Positions 55,459 to 63,377 of a stretch of 64,000 nt of DNA are shown piece by piece. A program made the position numbers and the translations under genes. Under the pieces are notes generated by a model, which saw only the letters and a list, made by a program, of their open reading frames with translations, was not told where the DNA came from and ran no database searches. Source of the stretch: Pseudomonadota bacterium (GTDB lineage: Bacteria; Pseudomonadota; Alphaproteobacteria; Dongiales; Dongiaceae). The DNA is taken from NCBI GenBank assembly GCA_021792365.1, contig JAJYUT010000009.1, positions 62,001 to 126,000 on the forward strand, read 5' to 3'. Each line of letters begins with the position of its first letter. Within the stretch, counting starts at the first letter, position 1.

Positions 55459-56289
55459 TTACAGGACGATCTTCTTTTCGGACGGCTCGAGATTGTCGTA
55501 GTTCCAGAGCTGCTTGCCGGCCACGATCTTGGTGAGGTTCTTCGCCCCGTTCGGCGCCTCGAGCCCGTACATCTTCAGCTTGCGCTCCAGCCACTGCACC
55601 TCGAGGTCCGTCATCTCGCCCTCGACCGCGTCCACGCCGAGCCCGGCGATCTTGCCGCCGACATAGATCGTGCCGTCATACATGGAATCGCCGAGATTCA
55701 TGCCGGCATCGCCCAGGATGATCATGCGCCCGCGCTGCATCATGAAGCCGCAGAAGGCGCCGGCCCGCCCGCCGATCAGGATGGTGCCGCCCTTCTGGTC
55801 GATGCCGACGCGCGCCCCGACATCGCCCTTGCACACCAGGTCGCCGCCGCGGATCGCCGCGCCGAAGGTCGAGCCGGCGTTCTTCTCGATCACCACGCGG
55901 CCGGACAGCATGTTCTCCGCGCAGGACCAGCCGACGCGGCCGGAGATGGTGATGTTCGGCCCATCGATCAGGCCGCAGCCGAAATAGCCGAGACTGCCCT
56001 TGATGTGCAGGTTGAGCCGCTGCAGCAGGCCGACCGCGACGCTGTGCTTGGCGCCGGGGTTGTGCATCACGATGGTGCCGTTGCCCTGGCTCATCAGCTC
56101 GCGGAGCTTGAGGTTGATCTCCTGCGGTGACAGCGGCCCGGCATCGAACTCCGCGCGCTTGTTGAAATCGACGTCATAGCCGTCGGGATAGAGGAAGTTC
56201 TCCTCCTCCGTCGGCGAGAAGAAGCGCTGCTGGGTCTTGCCCGACAGCTTTTCGGTGTGCATGCCCATCTGCATTGAACGCTGAGCCAT
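55459..56289 (-). CDS. mgsB: N-methylglutamate synthase subunit B (GXGXG domain)
   Basis: The 276-residue protein is the GXGXG beta-helix domain of glutamate synthase alone. Repeats such as GRVGWSCAENMLSGRVVIEK, GGDLVCKGDVGARVGIDQKG, GTILIGGRAGAFCGFMMQRG and GTIYVGGKIAGLGVDAVEGE follow each other. It has no catalytic residue of its own and bridges the glutaminase and FMN subunits. ATG 56289 is preferred to a start 53 codons upstream, which is not conserved. It is spaced 25 bases from mgsC and 52 from mgsA. Confidence 0.88.
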   Translation of the reverse strand: MAQRSMQMGMHTEKLSGKTQQRFFSPTEEENFLYPDGYDVDFNKRAEFDAGPLSPQEINLKLRELMSQGNGTIVMHNPGAKHSVAVGLLQRLNLHIKGSLGYFGCGLIDGPNITISGRVGWSCAENMLSGRVVIEKNAGSTFGAAIRGGDLVCKGDVGARVGIDQKGGTILIGGRAGAFCGFMMQRGRMIILGDAGMNLGDSMYDGTIYVGGKIAGLGVDAVEGEMTDLEVQWLERKLKMYGLEAPNGAKNLTKIVAGKQLWNYDNLEPSEKKIVL

Positions 56290-56341
56290 GGGTCGTCTGT
56301 CTCCCGGAACTTGGGTATGCCTGAATCTCGCGTGGGTCCGC

Positions 56342-57289
56342 TTAGGCCCGCGCTTCCGCCTTCCACACCCGCACCTCGCCTTCGTACGGGTCCCAGGTGT
56401 CGATCTCGTGCGGGAACACGCTGCGGATCGCCACCTCCTCGGAGGCAAGCGCGATGAAGTCGTCGCTCTCGTACAGCACCATCGGCTTGGCGGCCATCAC
56501 GTCCTTCGCCATGCCGAGCGAATCGGCGGTCGCGACGATATAGGTGAAGACGCCGTCGAGCTCGGAGATCGAATCCCGCATCGCGTCATCGAGCTTGGCG
56601 CCCTGCTGCATCTTGTCGGCGAGATAGACCGCGATCAGCTCGGAATCGCAGTTCGACATGAAGCGATGCCCGCGATGCTCCAGCGCGCGCCGCCCCTTCC
56701 AGTAATTCGTGAGCTGCCCGTTATGCACCACCGAGACGTCGGCGAACGGATACGCCCAGTAGGGGTGCGCCGAGCGGATGTCGACGTCCGATTCCGTCGC
56801 CATGCGGGTGTGCCCGATGGCGTGGGTGCCGACGAAGCCGTTCAGCTTGTACTGGCCGGAGACCCGCGCCGCATCGCCGAGGTCCTTGATCAGCTCGAGC
56901 CCGAGGCCGAGCGAGAGGATCTCCGCCCCTTCCACGTCCTCGATGTAATCGGCCAGCTTGCGCCGGTCGCCGCCAAAGTCGATGCGGTAGCGGAAGGCGT
57001 ATTCCGTCGCCTCCTCCACCTTGATGAGCTTGGCCCCGAGCTCCTTCAGGCGCTTGTCGACTTCGGCGCGGCGATCCTTCACCTGCTGGTGGATGTCGAA
57101 GCCCTTCGACATCTCTTCCTGCTCGGCGACCTTGAACCGCAGGACCAGCTCATTGCCCTTGGGCTGGCCGTAGAGCGCGAAGCCGGTGGAATCCGGCCCG
57201 CGATGCTTCAGCGACTTCAGCATGTTGGTCATCTCGGTGCCGACGTCGCCGGTCTTGCGCCGGTGAATCAATCCAGCAATTCCGCACAT
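56342..57289 (-). CDS. mgsA: N-methylglutamate synthase subunit A (class II amidotransferase)
   Basis: The 315-residue protein is a class II glutamine amidotransferase. The N-terminal nucleophile is Cys2 (MCGIAGLIHRR) and the fold shows SLKHRGPDSTGFALY, GHTRMATESDVDIRSAHPYW, VVHNGQLTNYW and NCDSELIAVYLAD. In the split enzyme it would hydrolyse gamma-glutamylmethylamide and channel methylamine rather than ammonia. GGAGGGATCGAGA precedes the ATG. It starts 16 bases after the gmaS stop. Confidence 0.88.
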   Translation of the reverse strand: MCGIAGLIHRRKTGDVGTEMTNMLKSLKHRGPDSTGFALYGQPKGNELVLRFKVAEQEEMSKGFDIHQQVKDRRAEVDKRLKELGAKLIKVEEATEYAFRYRIDFGGDRRKLADYIEDVEGAEILSLGLGLELIKDLGDAARVSGQYKLNGFVGTHAIGHTRMATESDVDIRSAHPYWAYPFADVSVVHNGQLTNYWKGRRALEHRGHRFMSNCDSELIAVYLADKMQQGAKLDDAMRDSISELDGVFTYIVATADSLGMAKDVMAAKPMVLYESDDFIALASEEVAIRSVFPHEIDTWDPYEGEVRVWKAEARA

Positions 57290-57305
57290 TCTCGATCCCT
57301 CCGTA

Positions 57306-58775
57306 TCAGGGCAGATAGTCCCAGTACTGTTGCAGGTCCCAATTGGTGACGGTGGAGTTGAACTTCTCCCACTCGTCGCGCTTGTAGTGCATGAATACCC
57401 GGAGCATCTCGTCGGGCATCGCGCGCTTCACCACCTCGTTCTTCTCGAGGGCGTCCAGCGCCTCGCCGAGCGACATCGGCAGCTTCTGCACCTTCTTGCC
57501 GGCCTTCATCGCCTCGTAGATGTTGCGCTCCTCCGGCTCGCCCGGATCGATGTTGTTGGTGATGCCGTCGTCGAAGGCCTGCAGCAGCGCCGCCGCCATC
57601 AGATACGGGTTCACCGCCGAATCCACCGAGCGGTACTCGAACCGGCCTGGTGCGGAGATGCGCAGCGCGCAGGTGCGGTTCTGATAGCCCCAGTCGGCAT
57701 AGACCGGCGCCCAGAAGCCGGTGTCCCACAGCCGGCGATAGGAATTGACGGTGGAGGAGCCGATCGCGGTCAGCGCGCGCACGTTCTTCACCACGCCGCC
57801 GATGCAGTTGAGGCCGATCGGGCCCGGCTTGGCCTCGCCCGGCCGCGGCAGGAAGGTGTTCTCGCCGCCCTTGCGGTAGGTGAAGACGTCCGGCATGCCC
57901 GGTAGCGACTCGCCGTTGCCGAGGGTGTTGAGCTTGTCCTCGCCGCCCTTCCAGAGCGACAGGTTGTGGTGGCAGCCGCTGGCCGACACGCCCATGAAGG
58001 GCTTCGGCATGAAGCAGGCGATGATGTCGAACTCGCGCGCCACCTGGGCGCAGATCTGGCGGTAGGTCGTCAGGCGGTCGGCCGTGCGCAGCGCATCGTC
58101 GAACATGAAGTTGAGCTCGAGCTGGCCCGGCGCGTCCTCGTGGTCGCCCTGGATCATGTCGAGGCCCATGGCGCGGCCGTATTCGATCACCCGCATGAAG
58201 ACCGGGCGCAGCGATTCGAACTGGTCGATGTGATAGCAGTTCGGCTTGGTATAGCCGCCATGCGGCAAGCCATCCTCGCCCTTCTTCAGCCACATCATCT
58301 CCGGCTCGCAGCCGTGGCGCAGGTGCATGCCGTTATGCTTCTTCTTGAACGCCTCGTGCGCGATGCGGAGGTTGCCGCGGCAATCAGAGGTCAAGTGCCC
58401 GCCCGGGTTCACCTTCTCCTCGCGATTGCGGAAGCAGGTGCAGAAGACCCGCGCCACGCGCTTGTCCCACGGCAATTGCACGAAGGTCTCGGGATCGGGG
58501 ATGCCGACCAGCTCGGAAGCTTCCGGGCCGTAGCCGATATAGTTCTTGTGGCGGTCGACGAAGAGGTTGGCGGTGGAGCCGTAGACCAGCTGGAACCCGC
58601 GTTCCGCGGTCGCTTCCCAATGATCGGCCGGGATGCCTTTGCCGACGATGCGCCCCGTCACGGAGACGAACTGGTAATAGATGTAGGTGATGCCCAGCTC
58701 GTTGATCTTCTCCCGAACCTTCTTCACCAGCTCGGCGCGGCCAGGCTGTTGGATATGGGCTTCCAAATCGGTCAT
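57306..58775 (-). CDS. gmaS: gamma-glutamylmethylamide synthetase (type III glutamine synthetase family)
   Basis: The 489-residue protein is a glutamine synthetase-fold ligase. IQGDHEDAPGQLELNFMFDD carries the first metal glutamates, KPFMGVSASGCHHNLSLWKG the glutamate/metal loop, and RFEYRSVDSAVNPYLMAAAL the Arg and C-terminal signature. It ligates methylamine to glutamate with ATP. The assignment to GmaS rather than glutamine synthetase rests on the adjoining mgsABC genes and the wider cluster. GGAGGAGTGCG precedes ATG 58775, which decides it over starts up to 44 codons upstream. Confidence 0.87.
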   Translation of the reverse strand: MTDLEAHIQQPGRAELVKKVREKINELGITYIYYQFVSVTGRIVGKGIPADHWEATAERGFQLVYGSTANLFVDRHKNYIGYGPEASELVGIPDPETFVQLPWDKRVARVFCTCFRNREEKVNPGGHLTSDCRGNLRIAHEAFKKKHNGMHLRHGCEPEMMWLKKGEDGLPHGGYTKPNCYHIDQFESLRPVFMRVIEYGRAMGLDMIQGDHEDAPGQLELNFMFDDALRTADRLTTYRQICAQVAREFDIIACFMPKPFMGVSASGCHHNLSLWKGGEDKLNTLGNGESLPGMPDVFTYRKGGENTFLPRPGEAKPGPIGLNCIGGVVKNVRALTAIGSSTVNSYRRLWDTGFWAPVYADWGYQNRTCALRISAPGRFEYRSVDSAVNPYLMAAALLQAFDDGITNNIDPGEPEERNIYEAMKAGKKVQKLPMSLGEALDALEKNEVVKRAMPDEMLRVFMHYKRDEWEKFNSTVTNWDLQQYWDYLP

Positions 58776-58967
58776 CGCACTCCTCCTCTCCCTATCTGCA
58801 TTCATTACGCGCCGCGCCCTGCGCGACGCGTGCTCCCTGCCAGCTTTCGATGCATCCTTGGTCGACAGGCCTTCTTGCGAGCCCTTGGTGATATATCGGT
58901 TGTTCACCCCTTCGACTTGCCCCTCTCGTTTCGAGGGAGGGGATATTCAGCTCATAGCTCTGCCCGC

Positions 58968-60308
58968 TCAACTCCACGGGAACGGCGAGCGCGAGGTCGG
59001 GTGCAGCTTGCCCTCGGCGAAGCGCGAGAAACGGAACGGGCGCAGCAGGTCGCTCTCGTTGCCGCAGAGGTCGTCCGCCACCAGCTTGCCGACCCCGATC
59101 ATCTTGTAGCCGTGGTTGCTGTCGGCGATCACGTAGACGTTCTCACAGAACCGGTCGAACACCGGGAAGGAATCCGCGGTGAAGCTGCCGATGCCGCCGG
59201 ACGGCTCCTTCTTGTATTGCGGCATGGTGCCTTCGAAGCGCTTCTGGCAGAAGGCCAGCGCCGAGACCCACATATGCGCGAAATCGTCGCCGACGATGAA
59301 ATCCGGGCTTTCCGGCCCGTAGGGATCGATCTTCACCGATTCCGGCGCGGTCTTCACCTTGAACGGCATGGCGCCGCCCTGCACGCCGCCGAAATGGAAG
59401 TCCGGCTTGTAGTAGATGCCCCAAAGCTGGTCGGTGATGAGCGTGCCATCGACGTCGGAGTGGAGCGGCGCGTCGGTATCGACATGGATGACCGGCGGCA
59501 TCTGGCCGTCATTGGTGCGCTGCAGCTTGGGATCGACGCCGAGCGTGCCCTCCTGCAGCGACCAGAAGGTCCACATCGGCACGCCCTCGTGCGTCTTGCC
59601 GTCGCGGCCCTTGATCGAGATCTCCTTGGGCAGTTCCAGCATGTCCCAGATCTGCTTGACCCATGGACCGGTGCCGATGACGACCTGGTCACAGCCGATC
59701 TTGCCCTTGTCGGTGACCACCGCCTTGACCGCGCCGCTCGCATCCTTCTCGAAGCCGGTGACCTTGACGCCGGTCAGGATGCGCACATCCTCGCTCTCCG
59801 CCTTGCGGGCGAGGCCATACATGGAGCGCGTGTTGTTGGCGTAGCCGCCCTTTTTCTCGTGCAGGACGGATGTGATGCCCTTGGCCTGCCAGTCGGAGAA
59901 GATGCCCCGCATGTAGGTCATGCAGTCCTTCTCGCCCTCGATGAAGACCGACGGATAGCCGATCTCCTTCTGCTGCTGGTAGATGCTCGCCACGTCCGCG
60001 TGCATCACCTCGGGGCTGATCTGCATGTAGCCGACCGGGTGATAGGAGAAGGCCTCGGGATCGCTTTCCCAGACCGAGACGCTGTGCGCCATCAGGCGGC
60101 GCATGGCGGGCTGGAAGTAGTTGTTGCGCACCACGCCGCAGGCGATGCCGGAAGCACCGGCCGCGATCGCGGTCTTGTCGATGACCAGGATGTCCTTGCC
60201 GCTGCCCTTCCCGCTCTTGCGGAGGTTCTCGCCAAGGTGCCAGGCGGTCGAAAGACCGTGGATACCGGCGCCGACAATGACGTATTTGACGTGACTTGGA
60301 AGGGCCAT
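58968..60308 (-). CDS. FAD-dependent DAO-family oxidoreductase, candidate N-methylglutamate or methylamine-step dehydrogenase
   Basis: The 446-residue protein has the FAD Rossmann motif GAGIHGLSTAWHLGENL (about 12-28) and the sarcosine oxidase beta-type pattern AAGASGIACGVVRNNYFQPA. The C-terminal FAD loop is GGIGSFTADSFPVFDRF and DSNHGYKMIGVGKLVADDLC. It is one of the D-amino acid/sarcosine oxidase-like enzymes that demethylate secondary amines. It lies directly upstream of gmaS on the same strand (192 bases between). It lacks the small and folate subunits of heteromeric MgdABCD or sarcosine oxidase. ATG 60308 is chosen by the FAD motif spacing. Confidence 0.82.
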   Translation of the reverse strand: MALPSHVKYVIVGAGIHGLSTAWHLGENLRKSGKGSGKDILVIDKTAIAAGASGIACGVVRNNYFQPAMRRLMAHSVSVWESDPEAFSYHPVGYMQISPEVMHADVASIYQQQKEIGYPSVFIEGEKDCMTYMRGIFSDWQAKGITSVLHEKKGGYANNTRSMYGLARKAESEDVRILTGVKVTGFEKDASGAVKAVVTDKGKIGCDQVVIGTGPWVKQIWDMLELPKEISIKGRDGKTHEGVPMWTFWSLQEGTLGVDPKLQRTNDGQMPPVIHVDTDAPLHSDVDGTLITDQLWGIYYKPDFHFGGVQGGAMPFKVKTAPESVKIDPYGPESPDFIVGDDFAHMWVSALAFCQKRFEGTMPQYKKEPSGGIGSFTADSFPVFDRFCENVYVIADSNHGYKMIGVGKLVADDLCGNESDLLRPFRFSRFAEGKLHPTSRSPFPWS

Positions 60309-60408
60309 GGAGTCCGTTTCCCAGCAGCGGATGACAGGCACTGCGCCACTATAGCTGCCTCCAGGCCGGTTACAAACCAATTTTTCAAGAGGCACAGAAA
60401 TGGGTCCG

Positions 60409-60424
60409 ATTGGTCGCGATTGGA
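60409..60424 (+). promoter_or_regulatory. ATTGGT-N4-ATTGGA operator candidate, DAO/GntR gap
   Basis: ATTGGTCGCGATTGGA, direct repeat with 10-bp period, in the divergent gap between the DAO gene and the GntR regulator. An inverted half-site ACCAAT lies at 60376-60381. Confidence 0.6.
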
Positions 60425-60512
60425 CTAGCGCATCCGCGACCTTTCGGCGTAAAATCGACTACAACCCGGCGCCCGCGCCACCAGAGTGGCCGGCAACGAA
60501 TGAGGGAATCCG

Positions 60513-61211
60513 ATGGTGAAGCTCGTGAACGATCCGGTGCGCGGCTCATCCTGGATCACGGCGCAGTTGCGGCAGGCGATCCAGGCCGGCCAATACGGCC
60601 ACGGCGAGAAGCTTCCGGCCGAGCGCCAATTAGCGGAGGCCTTCGGCACCTCGCGCACCACCGTGCGCGCCGCCCTCGACCAGCTCGAGGCAGAGCGCCT
60701 GGTGAGCCGTCGGATCGGCAGCGGCACCTTCGTCAACTCGCCCACCCGCCTCGCTTCCGAGGACGTGGCCGACCAGACCAGCCCGCTGGAGCTGATCGAG
60801 GCGCGCATCGCGCTGGAACCGTATATGACGCGCCTAGCCTGTCTCAATGCCGCCGCGCGCGACGTCGACCGGATGCACGAGCTGATGGAACGCCAGGAGC
60901 GCGAGTGCAATCCCGGCGACCGCGAGAGCTTCTCGCGCTGGGACGAAGCCTTCCACCTCTCGATCGCCGAGGCCACGCGCAACCCGCTGCTGATCTCGCT
61001 CTACCGCCAGATCAACGAGGTGCGCGCCCACCACCAGTGGAGCGCGATGAAGGACAAGGTGCTGACGCCCGAGCGCATCGCCGATTACAACCGCGACCAC
61101 GCGGCCCTGTTCGAGGCCATCCGCGCCCGCGATGTCGACAGCGCGGTCGCCCTCATCACCAACCACCTGCATTACGCCCGCCGCCAATTGGTCGGCGCCG
61201 TGATGGACTGA
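60513..61211 (+). CDS. FadR-type GntR transcriptional regulator
   Basis: The 232-residue protein has an N-terminal winged helix (about 10-75): LRQAIQAGQYGHGEKLPAER, FGTSRTTVRAALDQLEAERL and RRIGSGTFV. A C-terminal FCD effector domain (about 85-225) has metal/ligand helix landmarks such as FHLSIAEATRNPLLIS and DYNRDHAALFEAIRARDVDS. FCD domains sense small carboxylates or amino acids; N-methylglutamate or gamma-glutamylmethylamide would be natural ligands here, by inference. It is divergent from the DAO gene and its own gap carries the ATTGGT repeat. Confidence 0.9.
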   Translation: MVKLVNDPVRGSSWITAQLRQAIQAGQYGHGEKLPAERQLAEAFGTSRTTVRAALDQLEAERLVSRRIGSGTFVNSPTRLASEDVADQTSPLELIEARIALEPYMTRLACLNAAARDVDRMHELMERQERECNPGDRESFSRWDEAFHLSIAEATRNPLLISLYRQINEVRAHHQWSAMKDKVLTPERIADYNRDHAALFEAIRARDVDSAVALITNHLHYARRQLVGAVMD

Positions 61212-61247
61212 CTCGTCTGTAACAGCTCGATTTTTAGGAACATTGTA

Positions 61248-61264
61248 ACCAATTCCAGACCAAT
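61248..61264 (-). promoter_or_regulatory. ATTGGT-N5-ATTGGT operator candidate, permease gap, site 1
   Basis: On the forward strand it reads ACCAATTCCAGACCAAT; the reverse strand reads ATTGGTCTGGAATTGGT, with 11-bp period and the same CTGG core as the tdm site. Confidence 0.6.
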
Positions 61265-61272
61265 CGATTAAA

Positions 61273-61288
61273 ATTGATCTGGATTGGC
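61273..61288 (+). promoter_or_regulatory. ATTGAT-N4-ATTGGC operator candidate, permease gap, site 2
   Basis: ATTGATCTGGATTGGC is a degenerate copy with 10-bp period and the CTGG core, nine bases after site 1. Confidence 0.45.
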
Positions 61289-61501
61289 GCGGCAAATCGG
61301 CGCATGATTCGCCCGTCCGGTCCCGGGAGCGCGAGTCGGACTGGACTGCGGCGCATTTGATTTGGACCCGGCGACTCGCGCCCGGGTCAGGGGACCAGCG
61401 GGGATACACACCAACTGCGATGCGCAGCGGCGGGCGGCCGGGAAGCCGGCGGCCCGAGACGCGATTTCCACTGAATGACGACCTGAATCTGGGGAGGAAA
61501 C

Positions 61502-63208
61502 ATGTCGGTCAGTAGCACAACGAACACCACCACCGCGAACGGCGAAAACACCCTGAAACGCGCCATCGATTGGCGTGGTGCCTTCTGGGTCGCGAGCGGC
61601 GTGCCCGCTCTGGTGGTGTTCTCGATGGGCGGCATCGCAGGGACCGTCGGCATCCCGGCCTTCGCGGTCTGGACGGTATCCATGATGATGGGCTTCGTCC
61701 AATCCTTCACCTACGCCGAGATCGCGGGCCTTTTTCCGAATAAATCCGGCGGCGCCTCGGTCTATGGCGCGGCCGCCTGGCTGCGTTACGGCAAGTTCAT
61801 TGCCCCCCTGTCCGTGTGGTGCAACTGGTTCGCCTGGACTCCTGTTCTGTCCCTCGGATCCGCGATCGCCGCGGGCTACATCCTGAACGCGATGGAGCCG
61901 GTGCCCGCCGCGGACGCGATTGCCGCTTACATCGCGCAGCAGGCCGCGGCCGGAGTGACGATCGATGAAGCTGCGGCAACGGCAGCTTTGATGCCGATCC
62001 ACACCTGGACCTTGTTCACCATTCCCTTCGGAGACGTCGTCTCACTGTCGTTCAACTGGACGTTTGTGATCGGCACGATCCTGATGCTGTTGGCCTTCGC
62101 CATCCAGCATCGCGGGATCCTCGCGACTGCGGGCGTGCAGACGGTGGTCGGGTTGATAATCGTGATCACCCTGTTCGTCGTCGGCGTCGTGCCGTTCTTC
62201 AACGGCAACTTCCATGCCGAGAACTTCACGCCCTTCGTGCCGCTCGCCGCGCCTTATGCGGCCGAGCCCGGTGCGTGGAACATCGCCGGCTGGACCTTGG
62301 TGCTGGGCGGCATGTTCATCGCGGCCTGGTCCACCTACGGCTTCGAGACCGCGATCTGCTATACGCGCGAGTTCAAGAATCCGGAGCGGGATACCTTCAA
62401 GGCGATCTTCTATTCGGGCCTGTTGTGCCTCGCCTTGTTCATCCTGGTGCCGATCACCTTCCAGGGCTATCTCGGCCTCGACGGCATGCTCGCCACCAAC
62501 ATCGTGGATGGCACCGGCATCGCGCACGCCATGGGCGCGATGGTGGCGGGCGGCAGCCAGATCATCACGATGCTGTTCGTGATCCTGATGATCGCCGCGT
62601 TGATCCTCATCATCGTCACGGCGATGGCCGGCTCGTCTCGCACGCTCTATCAAGGCTCGATCGACGGATGGCTGCCGCGCTATCTCTCGCGCGTCAACCA
62701 CAACGGTGCGCCCACCGCGGCGATGTGGACCGACCTTGTCTTCAACCTGGTCCTGCTCTCCATCGCCTCGACCGATGCGACCGCCTACTACTTCATCCTG
62801 GCGGTCAGCAATTGCGGCTACATCATCTTCAACTTCCTCAACCTGAATGCCGGCTGGATTCACCGCATCGATAGCGGCCACATCAAGCGTCCCTTCAAGG
62901 CGCCGACCATCATCCTGGCGGCCGGCACGCTGCTGGCGTTCGTGAACGCGGTCTTCATGGGCGCGGGCGCGAAGGTGTGGAACCCCGACGCCCTGTGGTA
63001 CGGATTGGGCTTCGCGGCCGTCATCCTCCCGGTGTTCTGGTTCCGGCACTACATCCAGGACAAGGGCCAGTTCCCGCCGCAGATGATGGCGGACCTTGGT
63101 CTCAAGGGCGGCGATCTCGGCGAGCGCAAGGCCGGCGTCCTGCCCTATCTGGTGCTCGCCGCCGGTGTCGCGGTGGTGTTGATCTCAAACTGGTTCTTCA
63201 CCTTCTAA
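61502..63208 (+). CDS. APC-superfamily amino acid/amine permease
   Basis: The 568-residue membrane protein has 12 or so hydrophobic segments and the APC pattern. GMGFVQSFTYAEIAG-type helix 2 and PNKSGGASVYGAAAWLRYGK are followed by an ordered core to YTREFKNPERD and GSSRTLYQGSIDGWLPRYLS. A loop with acidic and alanine-rich residues is at about 125-160. The gene lies downstream of the regulator with an ATTGGT-type pair in its 5' gap, so uptake of a methylated amine, glutamate or an N-methyl amino acid fits. Substrate is not shown by the sequence. Confidence 0.88.
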   Translation: MSVSSTTNTTTANGENTLKRAIDWRGAFWVASGVPALVVFSMGGIAGTVGIPAFAVWTVSMMMGFVQSFTYAEIAGLFPNKSGGASVYGAAAWLRYGKFIAPLSVWCNWFAWTPVLSLGSAIAAGYILNAMEPVPAADAIAAYIAQQAAAGVTIDEAAATAALMPIHTWTLFTIPFGDVVSLSFNWTFVIGTILMLLAFAIQHRGILATAGVQTVVGLIIVITLFVVGVVPFFNGNFHAENFTPFVPLAAPYAAEPGAWNIAGWTLVLGGMFIAAWSTYGFETAICYTREFKNPERDTFKAIFYSGLLCLALFILVPITFQGYLGLDGMLATNIVDGTGIAHAMGAMVAGGSQIITMLFVILMIAALILIIVTAMAGSSRTLYQGSIDGWLPRYLSRVNHNGAPTAAMWTDLVFNLVLLSIASTDATAYYFILAVSNCGYIIFNFLNLNAGWIHRIDSGHIKRPFKAPTIILAAGTLLAFVNAVFMGAGAKVWNPDALWYGLGFAAVILPVFWFRHYIQDKGQFPPQMMADLGLKGGDLGERKAGVLPYLVLAAGVAVVLISNWFFTF

Positions 63209-63234
63209 CTCCGCACCTCTGCTTAATGAGAAAG

Positions 63235-63266
63235 CGGGCGGGGCTTCGGCTCCGCCCGTTTCTTTT
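63235..63266 (+). terminator. intrinsic terminator of the permease gene
   Basis: CGGGCGGGGC, UUCG-type loop TTCG, GCTCCGCCCG, then TTTCTTTT. A 10-bp stem with one G-T pair and a stable C(UUCG)G tetraloop. Confidence 0.9.
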
Positions 63267-63377
63267 GTGCACTGCAGATCTTGAATCGGGACCTCGGATG
63301 CGAGCACCGCCCAGATCAGGCCTCGCAAGAGGCCTATAGCTGCGATAGTCTCCCCGGCGTGTCTTGGGGGCCGCATC

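Noticed and set aside
58879-58905. TTGG-type repeat (CTTGGTGATATATCGGTTG) upstream of gmaS as another operator
   Set aside because: Spacing is 12 bp and the second half is degenerate; not close enough to the four ATTGGT sites to count.
57966-60428. 820-residue open frame on the plus strand across gmaS and the DAO gene
   Set aside because: It spans two certain minus-strand genes and an intergenic gap, which is a hallmark of a GC-driven spurious frame.
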